From: Trichuris trichiura
Lineage: Eukaryota > Nematoda > Enoplea > Trichinellida > Trichuridae
Length of the DNA stretch: 64,000 nucleotides
Assembly: GCA_037903355.1 (NCBI GenBank)
Contig: JBAJFE010000001.1
Span: 62,001 to 126,000 of the forward strand
Reading direction: 5' to 3'
Part shown: piece by piece, positions 35,634 through 48,103 of the stretch
How positions within the stretch are numbered: position 1 is the stretch's first letter
Layout: every line of letters starts with the position of its first letter
Notes under the pieces: model-generated
The model's database searches: none
Told to the model about the DNA's origin: nothing
The model's input: the letters and a program-made list of their open reading frames with translations, nothing else
Translations under genes and position numbers: made by a program

Positions 35634-35993
35634 TGTGGCAGGTAACCCGGGGCTTAGCTCCGATAACGGTGGTTTGACCTAAGAGGGCAACGATGCGGGC
35701 GCTCTTGTCGTAAACAGCGCTGGACGACGTTCCCCGTGCCCCATGACACGAAGCCCATGTCGAAAACAGGCGTGGCCAACCAGTGGCTGTGCGACCTGGC
35801 CAGACCCCGCGAACGGGACTATAAAAGGAGAAGGACGGACCACGGATCCGAGTTGGTAGGACCAGAATAGTTGTGTGTTCGACGACATCGTTGTTTATAC
35901 TCAGTTCATTAGTGTTCCTCAATAAAGACAAAGCAAGCCTCTGCGTACTAGCAGCCTTACGCGTGAAAGTCCATACGTTGCATATAAACTACA
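35634..35993 (+). mobile_element. Solo LTR 1 (360 bp)
   Basis: Begins TGTGGCAGGTAACC and ends AAACTACA, flanked by GTAGT / GTAAT (4 of 5). It interrupts the left PLE arm, whose uninterrupted counterpart is in the right arm near 40330. It contains a TATA box (CTATAAAAGG, about 35820) and a polyadenylation signal (AATAAA, about 35922). No internal retroviral sequence remains. Confidence 0.85.
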
Positions 35994-36321
35994 GTAATCA
36001 AGCTCTGACTGGTGATATTCAGGATTGCAAAAATTGACTGCTCTATCAATCATTCCATAGAGAATTCCGTGGATTACTGAGCGGGGGTGATGCGATGTGG
36101 AATTGAGGTATTGGTCTATGTGTGCTGGTTTCCTGTAAACTCTGGTTTTAGGCCTTTGGTTTGTGTGCATAATCATGTTTACTATGCCATAATAATAGTT
36201 TGCGTAGCGCAAAAACAGGTACTAACAAGGAAATTTAATAGCCTTCAAGTTAGAGTCCAGATGACATTTCCAAATTCCCACAGAAATATCCCACATCGAA
36301 CTACTGAGTCAGAGCCAAATA

Positions 36322-38008
36322 CAGTCTGTTCTCGTATAACGCGAGCGTTTGGTCACTTAAAAATCCTGAAAAATGTCGCGTTATATGAAATCGCGTTATA
36401 GGAGACATGTAAAGTATAGGAAAATCACGATTTGGTTCAAAGCGTCAGAAGGATTGTTTACTTGTAAACAACAACGGAAAGATATCTTAAATAAGCTGGG
36501 TTGAAACAGGAATTTTGATCCACCTGAGCTACTTATTCTACCGTTAGGCACGCTGACTTATGGATCCTCTTACACGGGGTCTGAATAACATTATCTTTTA
36601 CGGCGATCATACATTAACGGCAGAGCTTTTATGATAATACTCTTTACAGCGGACAGAGTTCAAACTGGCTTTCAGGAGCGGCGTGCTTCCGTCTTTAGCT
36701 TGTGGAAGGAGTCCCCCTCAGTACTAAAATAAACGACCTCATACCCAGGAAAGAATGGAGTTCCGTTGGACTCACTTTTTTAATCTCACTATCTTTTGTT
36801 ACGGGCGAACTGAGGTCCTATTAGATGTAGAAGGTAGCGTTTACTCATCGTCACAATGTTTCTTCATTGCAGTAAAGTAGAATTCGAGCTTCTTTTGTTT
36901 CGCCAATTTGATCGAGGCAGTAGCCCTTTTCTTTGACCAAGTTTTGTACTTCTATTGGAAATTTTTGCGCGGCGTCGACGTCCGCGCTTCCTGCTTCGCC
37001 ACAGAGACGAACATTGTGAAAACTGTATCGATTCTTGAAACGGCAGAACCAACCACTACTAGCAGTAAATGGAGGAATTTCGGTAGGATTTGTAGACTGT
37101 TTCTTAAGGTCTTCGTAAATGGTAACTGCTTTTTGTCTGACGGTGAAAAACGTTGTTCCTATTCTTTTCATCGTTTGAGTTTCGATCCAAATGCTGAGTA
37201 GTTTTTCCATTTCTTCCAGTATCTTAGGCCTTGTTCTTATTGACATCGCAATACTTGAACTGGTACCGCTTACGCAAGTCTATTTAATTTTTTCTGCATT
37301 GCTCCTAATGGTCCGCAAGGTTGATTCCTTTATGCCAGTAGTTTTGACGATATCACGTGTCGTCTCATTCCGTTCATACCGTTTCAGTATCTCAAGCTTC
37401 TCTCCAACAGTCAGCGCCTTTCTTTTTCGACCACTACCAGCTGACTTCGAATCAGGAAGCTTAAACATTTTCAGATACTTAAAGACTATCCTCAGATCGC
37501 GGAATCAGACAAAATACTTACGAATTGAGCTCGAAATCAGACGGTGTGAATGCTTTCCGAATTCTGTGCTAGCGTACTACGACTCACTGGAAAACGTCTA
37601 CGATACCCGCGCTTCGGGAGAATTGAAAATGGAAGCGTCGTCTGTGCAGATGTTCCTGCCGGCGCAAATTATTCCACCGAACATGAATACCGATCAATAG
37701 CCTGTTTGAGTATGCATATCGCAGGGTGCACAGCTGTGTCGGACACTACTTCTGATAAGAATCCTAAACGTTTTTGCCACATTTCGCTTGTTCGTGACCG
37801 AAGAACGCGCATGAGCTAACAGCGCGGCCTTTGTTTGCCTCGGTGGATGAAAACGCGGGAAGACTTTGCCATACGCCCACGCTTTCCAGCTGGCAAAATC
37901 GCGTAAGAGCGAAAACAGAATCGCGTTATGTGAGAAAATGCTACGATTTCAAAATCGCGTATAAGCGAAAACGCGTTGTATGAACACGCGTTATACGAGA
38001 ACTGACTG
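36322..38008 (-). mobile_element. Tigger-like element with CTCGTATAACGCG termini
   Basis: Ends CAGTCTGTTCTCGTATAACG and, inverted, CAGTCAGTTCTCGTATAACG differ at one base. TA flanks both (36320-36321, 38009-38010). The - strand carries CENP-B-type DNA-binding domains (37468-37280: KALTVGEKLEILKRYE; 37246-36851: WFCRFKNRYSFHNVRLCGEAGSAD). The catalytic core is largely lost. It is inserted into the 5' part of the right PLE arm. Confidence 0.88.
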
Positions 38009-38256
38009 TATAGCGGTAATAAATCTTAGTTCTTCCCCTTTAAGTGAAAAAGAATGTACTAGGGAAACGGCTGAACTTTGTACCGATCCTTAAGAAACCA
38101 CCTTTTCTTGATGTCATTGCTTTAGTTGAGGACGGGCTATCTTCTGTTGACCCACAGAAAGCTACACAAATTAGGCGTCATCTGTCTACATTAATCCTAG
38201 GTCACCGCTTCAATACCACTCCAAACCAGAAGCAATACGAGATGAACCGCCTAAAT

Positions 38257-39211
38257 CAGTGTTTCCCAACCTTTTTGGAGCCAGGAACCCCTTTCGCGAC
38301 CTTCAACTCGCCAGGGCCCCCCGTCATTCTCACCAACGTAGTTCTCCTGCTTCTGTTATCCTCAGGTGCGCCTACTGTGGTTACGTTGTTGTGAATTTGT
38401 ACAAGTAGTTCAACACCTGAAACAGGCTGCAGAATGTAGAATTGACTTCGCTGCCTATCGTGTATGCCAAAGAAAAAGCAGTTAAGCCGGGCTGTCATTA
38501 AAAACCTTATTAACCTGCGGATCTTGTCAGCCGCAAGTAAGACCCCATGGTTTGCGCTGTGAAAGTTGAGTGTGCGATCAATGGCTGGAAAACCTGGCGA
38601 TGCGAAGTCAACGCTAAATTTCTTTTCTACACTAGAGCGAAATGGTTAGTAAGGAAGCCGGCTGCCATATACGGCGAAAGCTCCTTAACGATATTCGAAA
38701 CCGTTAACACCTTTAATTCTTTAGTTGGCACTGAAGGCGTTCTTTTCGTATTGCTGGACTTAAGCCGGCTAATTGCAGATCAGGGAGCCGTCAGAATACA
38801 AGCGCCGCATTGGGTTTCCTCTTCCTCAATTTTTTGGGCTGTTAGCAATGGTAGGTAGCGCAGTATGTAAGTCAGGCTGCGATGCTGTTCTCAGGGCTGC
38901 GCAACACTGAATCTAAATTCAATATTTCCTCAGAGCAAGACGACAGTCGCTTGATCTTACCTCAGTGTGACGACTGGGTATAGTGCAGTGCTACTAATTT
39001 ATCCATGTCCGGCTCGATAGTGGTCAGAAGTAATCCCAGGTCGCCTCGCCTCACTATCCTGAACGGCACATCGCTCTCGTCCTGCGGCACCGACTACCGG
39101 AGATCCCCTGAGGCCCCCCTAAGCTCCCAGGAACCTTCTAAACCCCCAGTTCTTCCCAGAACCCCCTTCAAGTTTTCCAGGGGCCCCTGGGACCCCATTT
39201 AGGAATCACTT
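38257..39211. mobile_element. 955-bp non-autonomous hAT element
   Basis: A perfect 8-bp target duplication GCCTAAAT (38249-38256, 39212-39219) flanks termini CAGTGTTTCCCAACCTTTTTGG and, inverted, AGTGATTCCTAAATGGGG. Excising it rejoins the Penelope open frame. No transposase was recognised. Confidence 0.92.
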
Positions 39212-41321
39212 GCCTAAATCAACTTAAAAGGCAGTCCAACAGAGTTATAACCAAAGCAGATATAAGGAATAGGATTATTCTACTCGAAAGAGCCACCTAC
39301 ACTGAAAAAATGTCTGTCATCCTAAACACCAACAATTATACACCCGTGCCCAATGACCCCACAGAATCTTCTAGAAATATCTTCGTTCTCTTCTCACCAC
39401 AAATTCCACAGGAACCAAGGAACCAGAAACCATTAAATTAACAAGGCATCTTAAGTTCGCATCGAACTCCAAACCCCCTGAGCTTTATGGTTTTCCAAAG
39501 GTGCACAGACCGGAGGTCCTATTAAGGCCAATAGTCTCTACAATTAACAGTACAACAAGTGAACTCAGTCGGTATTTAAAAAAGACCATCAAACCTCTAA
39601 CCGGCAAAGAACCGTTCTTCGTCAAAAATAGCAGAACGTTCGTCAACGAAATACGAAACTACTACTTGTATCGGAACGAAATTCTAGTCAGTTATGACGT
39701 GAAAGAATTATTCCCCAGCATTCCAATTTCAGACACTGTCAAAACTTTATATAGTCATCCCAATGCGGATACAAACCTCTCGAGCAGAACTAAGGTAAAT
39801 CCTTTTCTCATTATTAAGCTGTTGTCTTTCTGCTTGCAGGAAGGCAATTATTTTATTTTTGATAATACATTCTACAAGCAACGTAGCAGAGTCTCTACCG
39901 GCAGCTCACTATCCCTTGTATTAGCAGAAACATTCACAGAAAGTTTTGAAAGACAAATATTTGAAACTGTTGGTAGAATAATTGTCCCTCACCTTTTCAA
40001 AAGATATGCAGATGACATCTTCGTAGTTATAAAAACTGGAAAATAAGAAAAATGTCAACACAACCTAGACAGCGTCCGCCCAAATCAAATTGTCTTCACA
40101 ATGGAAAAAGAAGAAAGTAAAACCTTTCTTTTTCTGGATGCGATGATTACTCGCACAAACCAAGGGCATAAAACCAGAGTTTACAGGTAACCAACACGCA
40201 CGCGCACACACACACCAATGCCTCAATTCTTCATCACATCATCCGCGCTCAGTAAGCCGCGGGATGCTCTCTGGAATGATTGATAGAGCAGTCAGTTTAT
40301 GCAATCCAAGTATCTCCAGTCAGAGCTTCACTACAGTAGAAAGATCTTCTACAAAAACGATTAACCGAAATCTTTTATTGACCAGGTGTTCCAGTACAAG
40401 TTTTGCAACCACGAATTACAAAAACTAAACACTTTGCCCAATACATGTTTAGTTATTTCCCATGTGGTAAGACTAAGCGAAAGATTGTCCAGCTAGGAAG
40501 ATAGTTAAGTTTCCAAGTCTTTTTCAAGAGTTTCCCCAATCTCAGGTCAATTCTTGGTAAAGACAAAACGGAAATCTTAGAAAACAAAAGAAAGGGTTAG
40601 GCTAGTCTACGTGATCGAATGTTTTTGTTCAGTGGTTTACGTTGGGGAAACAGGCGCTACCTTGGAACACATATAAAGAAGCTGATCAGTTACAGCAACG
40701 CAAAAAACAGTCTTAACAATGCTGGCACTCCTAAAGCACATCGCAGAAGACGGATATTCGATCCACGAATTACCATGGAAAAAGCTATACAAGCTTCCGT
40801 TGTGGTAGAACTCGCGACGCATTGCAACCTAACTCTTCACCCACGATTCTTATGCTATGAAAGCAACGTCCGCTTACGAAAAGAATTAAAGGAGCTCTTT
40901 AGATTAGGCACAACGTGACATACAATCGGGATCAAGGAGCGGAAATAAAATGAACTATGGACAAACATTGTTACACTTTCCAACTGCTGTTCACTAAACT
41001 GATTGCACACTGCACACACCAAAGCTGGAACAAGTAATGAAAGAGAGTAACATACACATAGAACTACATACGCAGGCCACCACATATGGTAATATAAAAG
41101 AAAAATGGACAAATATAGAACAAATGGTAAACACGAAACAGATAAGCCCATATAGATCAAAATGAAAAAATGGTTGAACTTACATAGCACACAGAATCAA
41201 TATGAAACGAATTAGCATGCATGAAACACAAAATCAGAAATGGATGTAACAATCGTGAAAGAACAATGAAAGAAAAAGATTTGACAAATAGATTAACTAA
41301 ATAGTACGATGATACAATATG

Positions 41322-42512
41322 CAGTCCGTCTCGTTATCCGCGGTTAATTCGTCCAAAATTTTGAGCATTTCACCACCTTAAGCTGGATCCGCGTTAAATA
41401 GGCTACCCTATGAAAAGGCAAAGTAGCTTATATTCTGGACGCGTTTTTCGTCCTGCCACCTTGAATTCCTTTCAGAACGGTTATCATACCTAGCGATCCT
41501 TCCTAGCTTGGTACTACGGAATCTAGCTACGAGATAAAGACGTCAGTGAGACTGCGCTTGTCCGTTGAGGTCAGCCATCAAAGTCCAGGCCATTAGATAC
41601 AGGACAGGATGAAGTAAGATGCTCTTTCTTTAAACGTCTAGGAATCACGTTGCTTAAATGAGCTAAGCGATGTATTGGTGCGCAGAATGGGTACAGAGCA
41701 GGGGAAATATAAAATACAAAGGAGCACTTAAGCAGAAATTGTGAGCATCACACAGAACACATCCGCATAGAGCAAAATGTATGCGGCAGAAACGTTTGGC
41801 ACATCAGGAATCAATTTACCCAGTTTCTGTAGGTGGACGCAGATCCCCTGGAGGACGGCCAGTCCTAAGGTTGCTTGAACTTGTTGATAGCGAAACTTCT
41901 CGCCTTAAAATGATAGGCTCCGCAGCCGCCGGAGCTTTATTTGAAAACATTGTTGTAGGGAGCTCTATCTGCCTTTTCTTCGCTTTATCAAATAAATATT
42001 GTAGCGGCTTCAACGAAACCGTTATTCCTCGTATAACCATGATGCCTTGTTCCATGGATGAATCATAGTCAGCAATCGTATCCTTTAGGACCTGCGCTTG
42101 CCGGAAAATACTGGCAAGCTTTTGCAGCGTTCAATCTGAGGGTGTTTAAGCTCCTGTATCTACCATAACGTCGTCGTCGTCGCTGCCCGTAGGTGGTTGC
42201 ATCAGTTCCTCGAGTTCCTCGTTGGCGAACGGTTCCCCACAATCTTCTATGTGTTCCCTGATATCTTTTTCTATCATGTCAGAGAAACCCTCGCCTCCCA
42301 ACTCCTTGGCAATATTCACTATTTCCATGACTTCCTCATCCATGGCACCTAAGTCCTCTCACTCAGTGACTGCGACTCCTCACAAACACTTCCAGCAAAG
42401 ACTGACTGTTCTAAGCTCTGTTTCGTGTACTACCATGCAAAAGATGACGTCGCTATTTCATGCCAGACGAACCGCGTTGTGTGGAACCCCGCAGATAACG
42501 AGGGCCGACTGT
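41322..42512 (-). mobile_element. Tigger-like element, second CTCGTTATCCGCGG copy
   Basis: Left GCAGTCCGTCTCGTTATCCGCGG and right end (inverted CAGTCGGCCCTCGTTATCTGCGG) match the 33078 element. It sits in the 3' region of the right PLE arm; the left arm (near 34640) shows the empty site. On the - strand, 42343-42146 encodes a Tigger C-terminal acidic domain (EEVMEIVNIAKELGGEGF, EELEELMQP), and 42055-41816 holds a less certain, frame-broken piece. Confidence 0.85.
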
Positions 42513-42649
42513 ATGCGCAACAAGAGGTACAGTCAGCTGACAGGCAGGGAAAACTTCAAAAAACAACTCAACTTTAAAACACTCGTTTTTAATCCGTTAC
42601 AACCGATTGAATGACAACCTCGCACTTCCTAATTGCATCAATTTCAATA

Positions 42650-42687
42650 CCACTGAGGACGGGTCAAGTGCGGCCCGAAAGCTGCGG
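42650..42687 (+). ncRNA. Hammerhead-like core, right PLE arm (probably inactive)
   Basis: CCA, CTGAGGA, C, GGG...CCC, GAA, AGCT, G, CGG. As in the left arm, position 17 is G, and stem I has an A-C mismatch. It preserves the fold but should not cleave. Confidence 0.5.
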
Positions 42688-42760
42688 CGTTAAAAGTTTT
42701 TCTGCTCCAAACGGACACCTATTCCGTAAGAAGAAACAAATTAGTCATACAAGTATTATT

Positions 42761-45345
42761 TTCTTCATTTACGCACGAGGTCCTTCAGTCAAAGAGAGGT
42801 GTTCTGAAGCTCTCAGGTGTTCAACCGTCATCCGTCATGAGCAGTTCAACTAATTATCAGTAGTATCTATAGTGCACATTGTTGTATGGACTGAGCAGTT
42901 ATGGCGCCTGTAGCGTACACGTAGTACACATTGCTTATAAAGAAGTTGTTCGTAATAACTAGTCTCTACGGTGCACATGCAGTATACCACATCCATACCC
43001 TGCAGATACGGAGGTCCTGTTGTATTTAACAAAAAGCTATCACATCTATAGTTATTGGCGATATCATCTGAATTATTAATAATCACAATTTAAAAAAACT
43101 ACATGGCCATAGCCCGTTGCGTTTACTGTCCGCTTAAGGGTTGAACTCAACGGAATTATGAAATGAAAAAGCTGAGCGTCGATTGCTACAACTGTTAGAA
43201 AGATGTCTCCAAACACAGGTAAATTAGAGCAGCGCGTAGCACAGACAGCCAAAAAGCTATAGGCAGGCTGTTTGTCATTGTTCTATCAGAATTAACACAT
43301 AAGACCTTGCGATAAGGACAGCGTTTCTCATTTCTATTCTGTTTTTCTCATCATTTCTGTGTGGACCGAGTTCAGACCGGTTGATTGCTCTGCTATTAAT
43401 ATTAAACTACCGCTGTTTCACACTCGAATTCTGCGCCAGGTAAAAAGATTCAATTTTTGGGACAACAACAACAACCAGGGCAGAAGGTTTCAGTTTAAGT
43501 ACAGTGGAACTTCATTTACAGTTTCGATTGACATTTGCATTTAACCGTTTTTCACGACAGCAAAAGGCATTTTTTTTAATGGCACGAACGCAGCGCATCA
43601 ATTCTAAGTGATGTTTTCTCTCTAAACCGCTGCCGACTGATAACCTTAGAATAGTCAAATTATTTCAACGTTGTTCTTTGTAAGTTCTGTCTTTCAGTTT
43701 GGCCAGCGGATGCACTAGTAAAGAGGGAAAAGGTAAAGAGAATGTGAAATCAGCAAGCAGGGAATATGTTCAATGCTAACGATCAAATGGGCTAAACAGA
43801 TAAGGTACGTCTGGTCAAAGGCGATGATGGTGATGGTAATGGTGATGATGAATGTGACGTGGGGGATATGGGTTATGGTGAATCGGAGGAGGTGGGCGAT
43901 GGTAATGATGATGATAACGTCCAGGAGGTGGGTGATGATGATGGTGATGGTGGTGATATGGCTGTCGCTTTTCTATTAAGTGCCCTCCATCGATTATCGA
44001 AGCATCAGTAACTCCTAAATCATCATTTTTATTGACCTGTTTATTTGGCTATAAACGCTCATGGAAAAACAAACGAAAGTGTTCAATTACATGCGTTTTG
44101 CTGTCTCTCAGCATGAAATGAAAACTGAACAATTATGTTTTAGCAGGTGCCTGTTACTATCAATCTGCACCAGTGTTTAAGGTTCTCAAAATCGCAATGA
44201 AAGCACAAGTGACAAAATCGTTTTCTAACCTGTATATGTTGGCATAGGGGTAACGTTAAAAACAGCAAGCGCAACGAGCGGAACGAAAGACAGTAGCAGT
44301 TTCATGTTGTTGTGCCTTACTATCAGTGTAGCATCTCAAAGAATTCGATCACTATTTATGCAATTGAAGTTCAGCAACTGAATAATAGCACAACTTCTGC
44401 GACTGACCTGAATCGACCAACCCACTCACTGTTTCATGTAAAACAAATGCTCAAAAGAACTTAACAAAGTAATGATGTCTGAAACTATATGAACGTGGGC
44501 AATTGAGAAAGTTCACAATCTTCGTCAGGTTGTACCGCTGAAGCAAAGAAACAGAGAACTGTGAATCAAGATACTTCATTGTTTATCATTTCAGTTGACT
44601 GGGAACTGGAAACATTAATCGACTGCGCGGGAGTCTCATTTGTCAGTTTGATAAGAAGTTGATCACTTTTTCCTTTGTCTACGATCTAACGCAGACTGTT
44701 TCAGAGTACAGGAGAACTACGTTTATCTGTATTAAACAAGGACAAACAGATCGCTCTTACAGTTGAGCGCCTTTTTGTTCTTGTTTCTTTTTGCTTCATC
44801 TATTCTAAAATTTATTTCTTGAACACATTTTTAAATGCATGACATGTCTGAGCAGTTACTTTAGTCTTACTGTCTTTCGCTGACAACGGAACAGAGCAAG
44901 TTCAAGTGCAACAATAACGCTGTTCGCATTTGTTTAACGGGATAACTAAATAATTAGTAATGTCAACATACTACAAAACATACCCATTACGAAGTTTCTT
45001 GCTCTCAAAAGTTGAGTTTACTCCAAAAAACTTATACAAGTTTTTCCGAAAGCTGTCAATCGCTACTTCTTGTTTCTCCTGCGCTTATCGATGGTAATTG
45101 AGCAGTTTTACTGTTTCTCATCATTTGAAGTAGTAGACCGTCACTGGCGCGATCTGACAACGCTTCTGCATCCCAGTTAACAGGTTCACGTGATATTAAA
45201 AGAGAATCCACACCTCTGCTGCTTGAGCACTGATTTCGCTAGAAGCTCGCTAATTCTTCTATCCACAAGCTTACTCCATGAACTTTTCAGTATTGACTAT
45301 TTTACAGCATCAGCTTTCATATAGTAGCGATCCTCCAGAGTACTT
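42761..45345. other. Intergenic with a GAT-rich microsatellite
   Basis: 2.6 kb without a supported gene. The only notable part is 43827-43967, a degenerate GATGATGGT-type array. One frame across it reads as an Asp/Gly-rich peptide, but low complexity explains this. Confidence 0.5.
43827..43967. repeat. Degenerate GATGATGGT microsatellite
   Basis: Many GATG/GTGATG units with interruptions over about 140 bp. Confidence 0.85.
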
Positions 45346-45677
45346 GTAATAAACAGGTGGTCGTGTGACCACGGGGGTCGCGAGGCAGGTCACCGGTTGG
45401 CCGTGAATCTGTCATCCTTCTACTGAGAAAGAAACGGACAAGCGCAACGTGGGGCTGTGCTTCCGCTTGATGACAGGAGGGTGTGCCGAGAGCGTGGGTT
45501 GCTGCAACGACAAGAATCGCGAGGGCGCGACGAGCAGTTGATTATAGCGCTTGGGGCGTGCGGTGGCGTCTGTTCTCTCTCTCTGTCGTTGGCGGAGTTC
45601 GTATTGTAGTGTACCGTTGGGAATATCGAATAAACTTTTTTTTCTAACGAAGCATGGAAGAAAGCGCCGCAATTATA
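45346..45677 (+). mobile_element. Solo LTR 3 (332 bp)
   Basis: TGTAATAAAC at the left and CAATTATA at the right (imperfect TGTAAT/ATTATA inverted ends), with perfect 5-bp repeats GTACT (45341-45345, 45678-45682). It is GC-rich relative to its surroundings, with AATAAA near 45629. The + orientation is assigned from the polyadenylation signal. Confidence 0.7.
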
Positions 45678-47529
45678 GTACTTTTTTGTAAATGTTCTTT
45701 ACAGATTCCTCATTTCTATTTTCAGACTATGAAGGCTAATAGTGAAGTTGTTGTTGATAAAAAGACTTTCAGATTTTGAACAACATATTCGTCCATCGAC
45801 TATATTAAGAAAACAACGTTAGGCAGGGGAAATCACAGGTTGGTTAATACTGTTGAGGCATTTTGCTTGTAAGGTTGCGAAGGATGTCATCTATTAATAA
45901 AGGCACTTATCGTCTTAAGTTTTAAAATTCTTAAACAACTTAAAAATTTTCGTTTCCAGGCGATCCAGATAATCAAGGTTCTACTGTAACATTGACCTAT
46001 TAACTGTATTAATCAACGAACATTAGCATAGTTTTGAAGCGAAAACAGTTGTCATGACGTTTACACCGCGTCGTAGCCAGAGGTTGCGTTATCTCCCAGT
46101 TGACAACCTACATAAACCTGAACGCTTGAATAAGTGATCCAATTTTAGAAGCTGTTCAGTAAATCGAAGAAGTCGCATTGGTACTATTATCATTTCTTTG
46201 TTCTGCTCATTGCACTTGTTTGTTTCAAAGCTTTTGCACAGTTATCATCCGGAAGTTAAAATTGCATTGTATGCCATTTTCTTTGGTTAACTTTATGTTA
46301 ATTTTCCCACAGATTCAGGAAGATTAACTAACCGTTTAAACGCAAGTAATTTATTTTTGGTTCACTCAGCAGACAAATATAAGAGCGTCTTTGAGACATT
46401 TCAAGTTACGTACCATTTTGAATTGTTTTTAAAGTTTTAGTTCCTGACAAAATAAATTGGACAATAAAAGTGTCATCTTGAAGACTAGCAGGAAAGAAAA
46501 TCGACGTGCACTTTGTCACCTTTTCACGCGTTCATCCCCCTCTCCAGGACTGAATAGTTGAATGTCATGTCAAAACGATCATTTTGACCTTAATCGGCGC
46601 TCATCGTAACTTTAGTTGCATCATATCTTCTGCAAGTAGAACTAGCATTTTCACGAGACAAGAAATGGTAATCCCAACGCACAACCACCTAATCCTTCCG
46701 TCAATGAATTAACTGGTCGTGCATTGGCATCAGCATTAGTAAGTCCGTTAACGTTTGGGTAAGGTTCAGAGTTCCGAAATAAAATTAACTTTTGAATTAG
46801 TTGACACTGTGTGTAAAACTTTTAGGTTGAACTTAAGATTAAAGGTAAATTTTTGGAACTGCGTGACTTGTATCGCAAATGTAAATTCAAGCGCGTAGAA
46901 TACTTTTTGATAGAGTAGTTCCTCCGCGTTCTGCGTAACTGGTTCCAAGACTTACCAAGAGTAATCAACTCCCTTGCCCAAAGTAGAATAGTTCATGCAT
47001 AACCTGCCCACTTCGTTGTGTGCTTTTCAAATATCCCATGGATTATCAAAATGCATAAAAACTCTGTAAGTGCTAAGTAAATAGCTGTTGCATGGAGCAT
47101 CTCATTAACAAAAGAAAAAATACAATAACAGTGAACGCCAGAAAATATGGGGAAATAGAAGCTTGTACTGCATGAAGAAAGTAATTACTATGAGCACTTG
47201 GCATGTTGTACATGCATGCTGCACTGCATGTACTGTTGTGCATGCTGTACTGCATGAAGAAAGTAATAACTATGAGCTCTTGGCAGTAAGAATAGCGGAA
47301 TAACAACGACTTACTCCTATTTAAGTTTAATGCAGGCTTCATAGCAATTTTTGGGCTTGCTATAATAGATCAATGGAAGAGATGAAAGGACAGACGAGCA
47401 GACAGTTTTGCAGATGGGTTTTTTCTGTTGTATTGACCGTACCTAACAGCGATCAGACAGCCTGATAGGACTGGTGGAGTTCGTAGTTTTGAGTTAGAGC
47501 ATATGTGTGGAAAGATTCAGGACAGATTA
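45678..47529. other. Intergenic, nothing except a short direct repeat
   Basis: 1.85 kb of AT-rich sequence with no gene recognised. Two 40-bp copies of TGTACTGCATGAAGAAAG-type sequence (about 47164 and 47248, 84 bp apart) are the only structure seen. Confidence 0.5.
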
Positions 47530-48103
47530 CAGTGAAACCTCTAAAGTTGACCACCTCGCTAAGTTGACTGAAATTTAACAAGTTTGTTGGTCTGCACCTA
47601 AATAAGCGCAGGGACAACCTTTATACGTTGACTACTTCCTTAAGTGAGAAATTGACCGCTATAGCCGCGACGTAGTACATGGACGCAATGCTAGTTTGCT
47701 CTCTGCAAGTTGACCATTTCAGTTTGCTTTGTATCATTCGCTAGGAGCTGTTAACCGTCAGTGCCTGAATGTGCTATTATTCAACATAGCATAGTTTTTC
47801 ATTACCGTGCATTGAAGATTCCTGATTACAGAACCGATTCCGTTGCTTTGACGATGCTTCTTTTATGCTTGCCGACGCAGCTTGCACGTTTTCTCGTTTA
47901 CACGACACACCACCTAGGCGTTGACAGCATTCTCCCATGGGGTGAAATATGTATAATCGAGCCTAACTGCATTCGTTCGCGTCGAGCTCAATTCTATTCA
48001 TTCGCTTTGCGCTACCGGTGCGGAAGGTAGCCTTAACGAGTCTTGACAAGTAAAGGTATTCTGGCTTACGCAGTAAGAGCTACCAAGCGGGTTACGGTTT
48101 GCA

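Larger units (their letters stand above)
34410..36226 (-). pseudogene. Penelope-like retroelement, left arm (5'-truncated)
   Basis: On the - strand, residues at 36212-36000 match the C-terminal end of a Penelope reverse transcriptase (TNQRPKTRVYRKPAH, HHPRSVIHG). A 360-bp solo LTR interrupts it. It then resumes to the GIY-YIG endonuclease (35331-35032; VVYVGETGATLEHRFNEHIKKL). A hammerhead-like core follows at 34471-34508. The RT palm is absent, so the copy is dead. It aligns with the right arm at about 80-90%. Confidence 0.85.
34371..42747. mobile_element. Giant head-to-head Penelope-like palindromic insertion
   Basis: Near-matching 13-bp direct repeats TACAAGTTTTATT (34358-34370) and TACAAGTATTATT (42748-42760) bracket two Penelope-like copies joined by their 5' sides near 36228. 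The left copy is 5'-truncated and on the - strand; the right copy is on the + strand. A 39-nt tail (34371-34409) occurs only at the left, as in the small inserts at 548, 53959, 55605 and 62311. Later insertions inside it are a solo LTR (35634-35993), a Tigger-like element (36322-38008), a hAT element (38257-39211) and a second Tigger-like element (41322-42512). Removing these leaves about 4.2 kb. Confidence 0.85.
36230..42747 (+). pseudogene. Penelope-like retroelement, right arm (nearly full length)
   Basis: After subtraction of nested elements, the frame begins near 38015 (NLSSSPLSEKEC, LGKRLNFVP), continues across the hAT insertion (38249 joins 39220), and reaches the RT: YGFPKVHRP, LVSYDVKELFPSIPIS, KRYADDIFVVI (catalytic YADD near 40003-40014). 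The C-terminal GIY-YIG domain lies at 40619-40918, followed by a ~1.7 kb 3' region with a hammerhead-like core at 42650-42687. Several frameshifts and stops (for example around 39440 and 40046) make it non-functional. Confidence 0.9.

Noticed and set aside
43827..43979. Asp/Gly-rich peptide frame in the GAT array
   Set aside because: Explained by microsatellite composition.
45950..45990. Isolated GATAATCAAGGTTCTACTGTA resembling a Tigger terminus
   Set aside because: No matching partner terminus was found within range; it may be chance or a lone relic.
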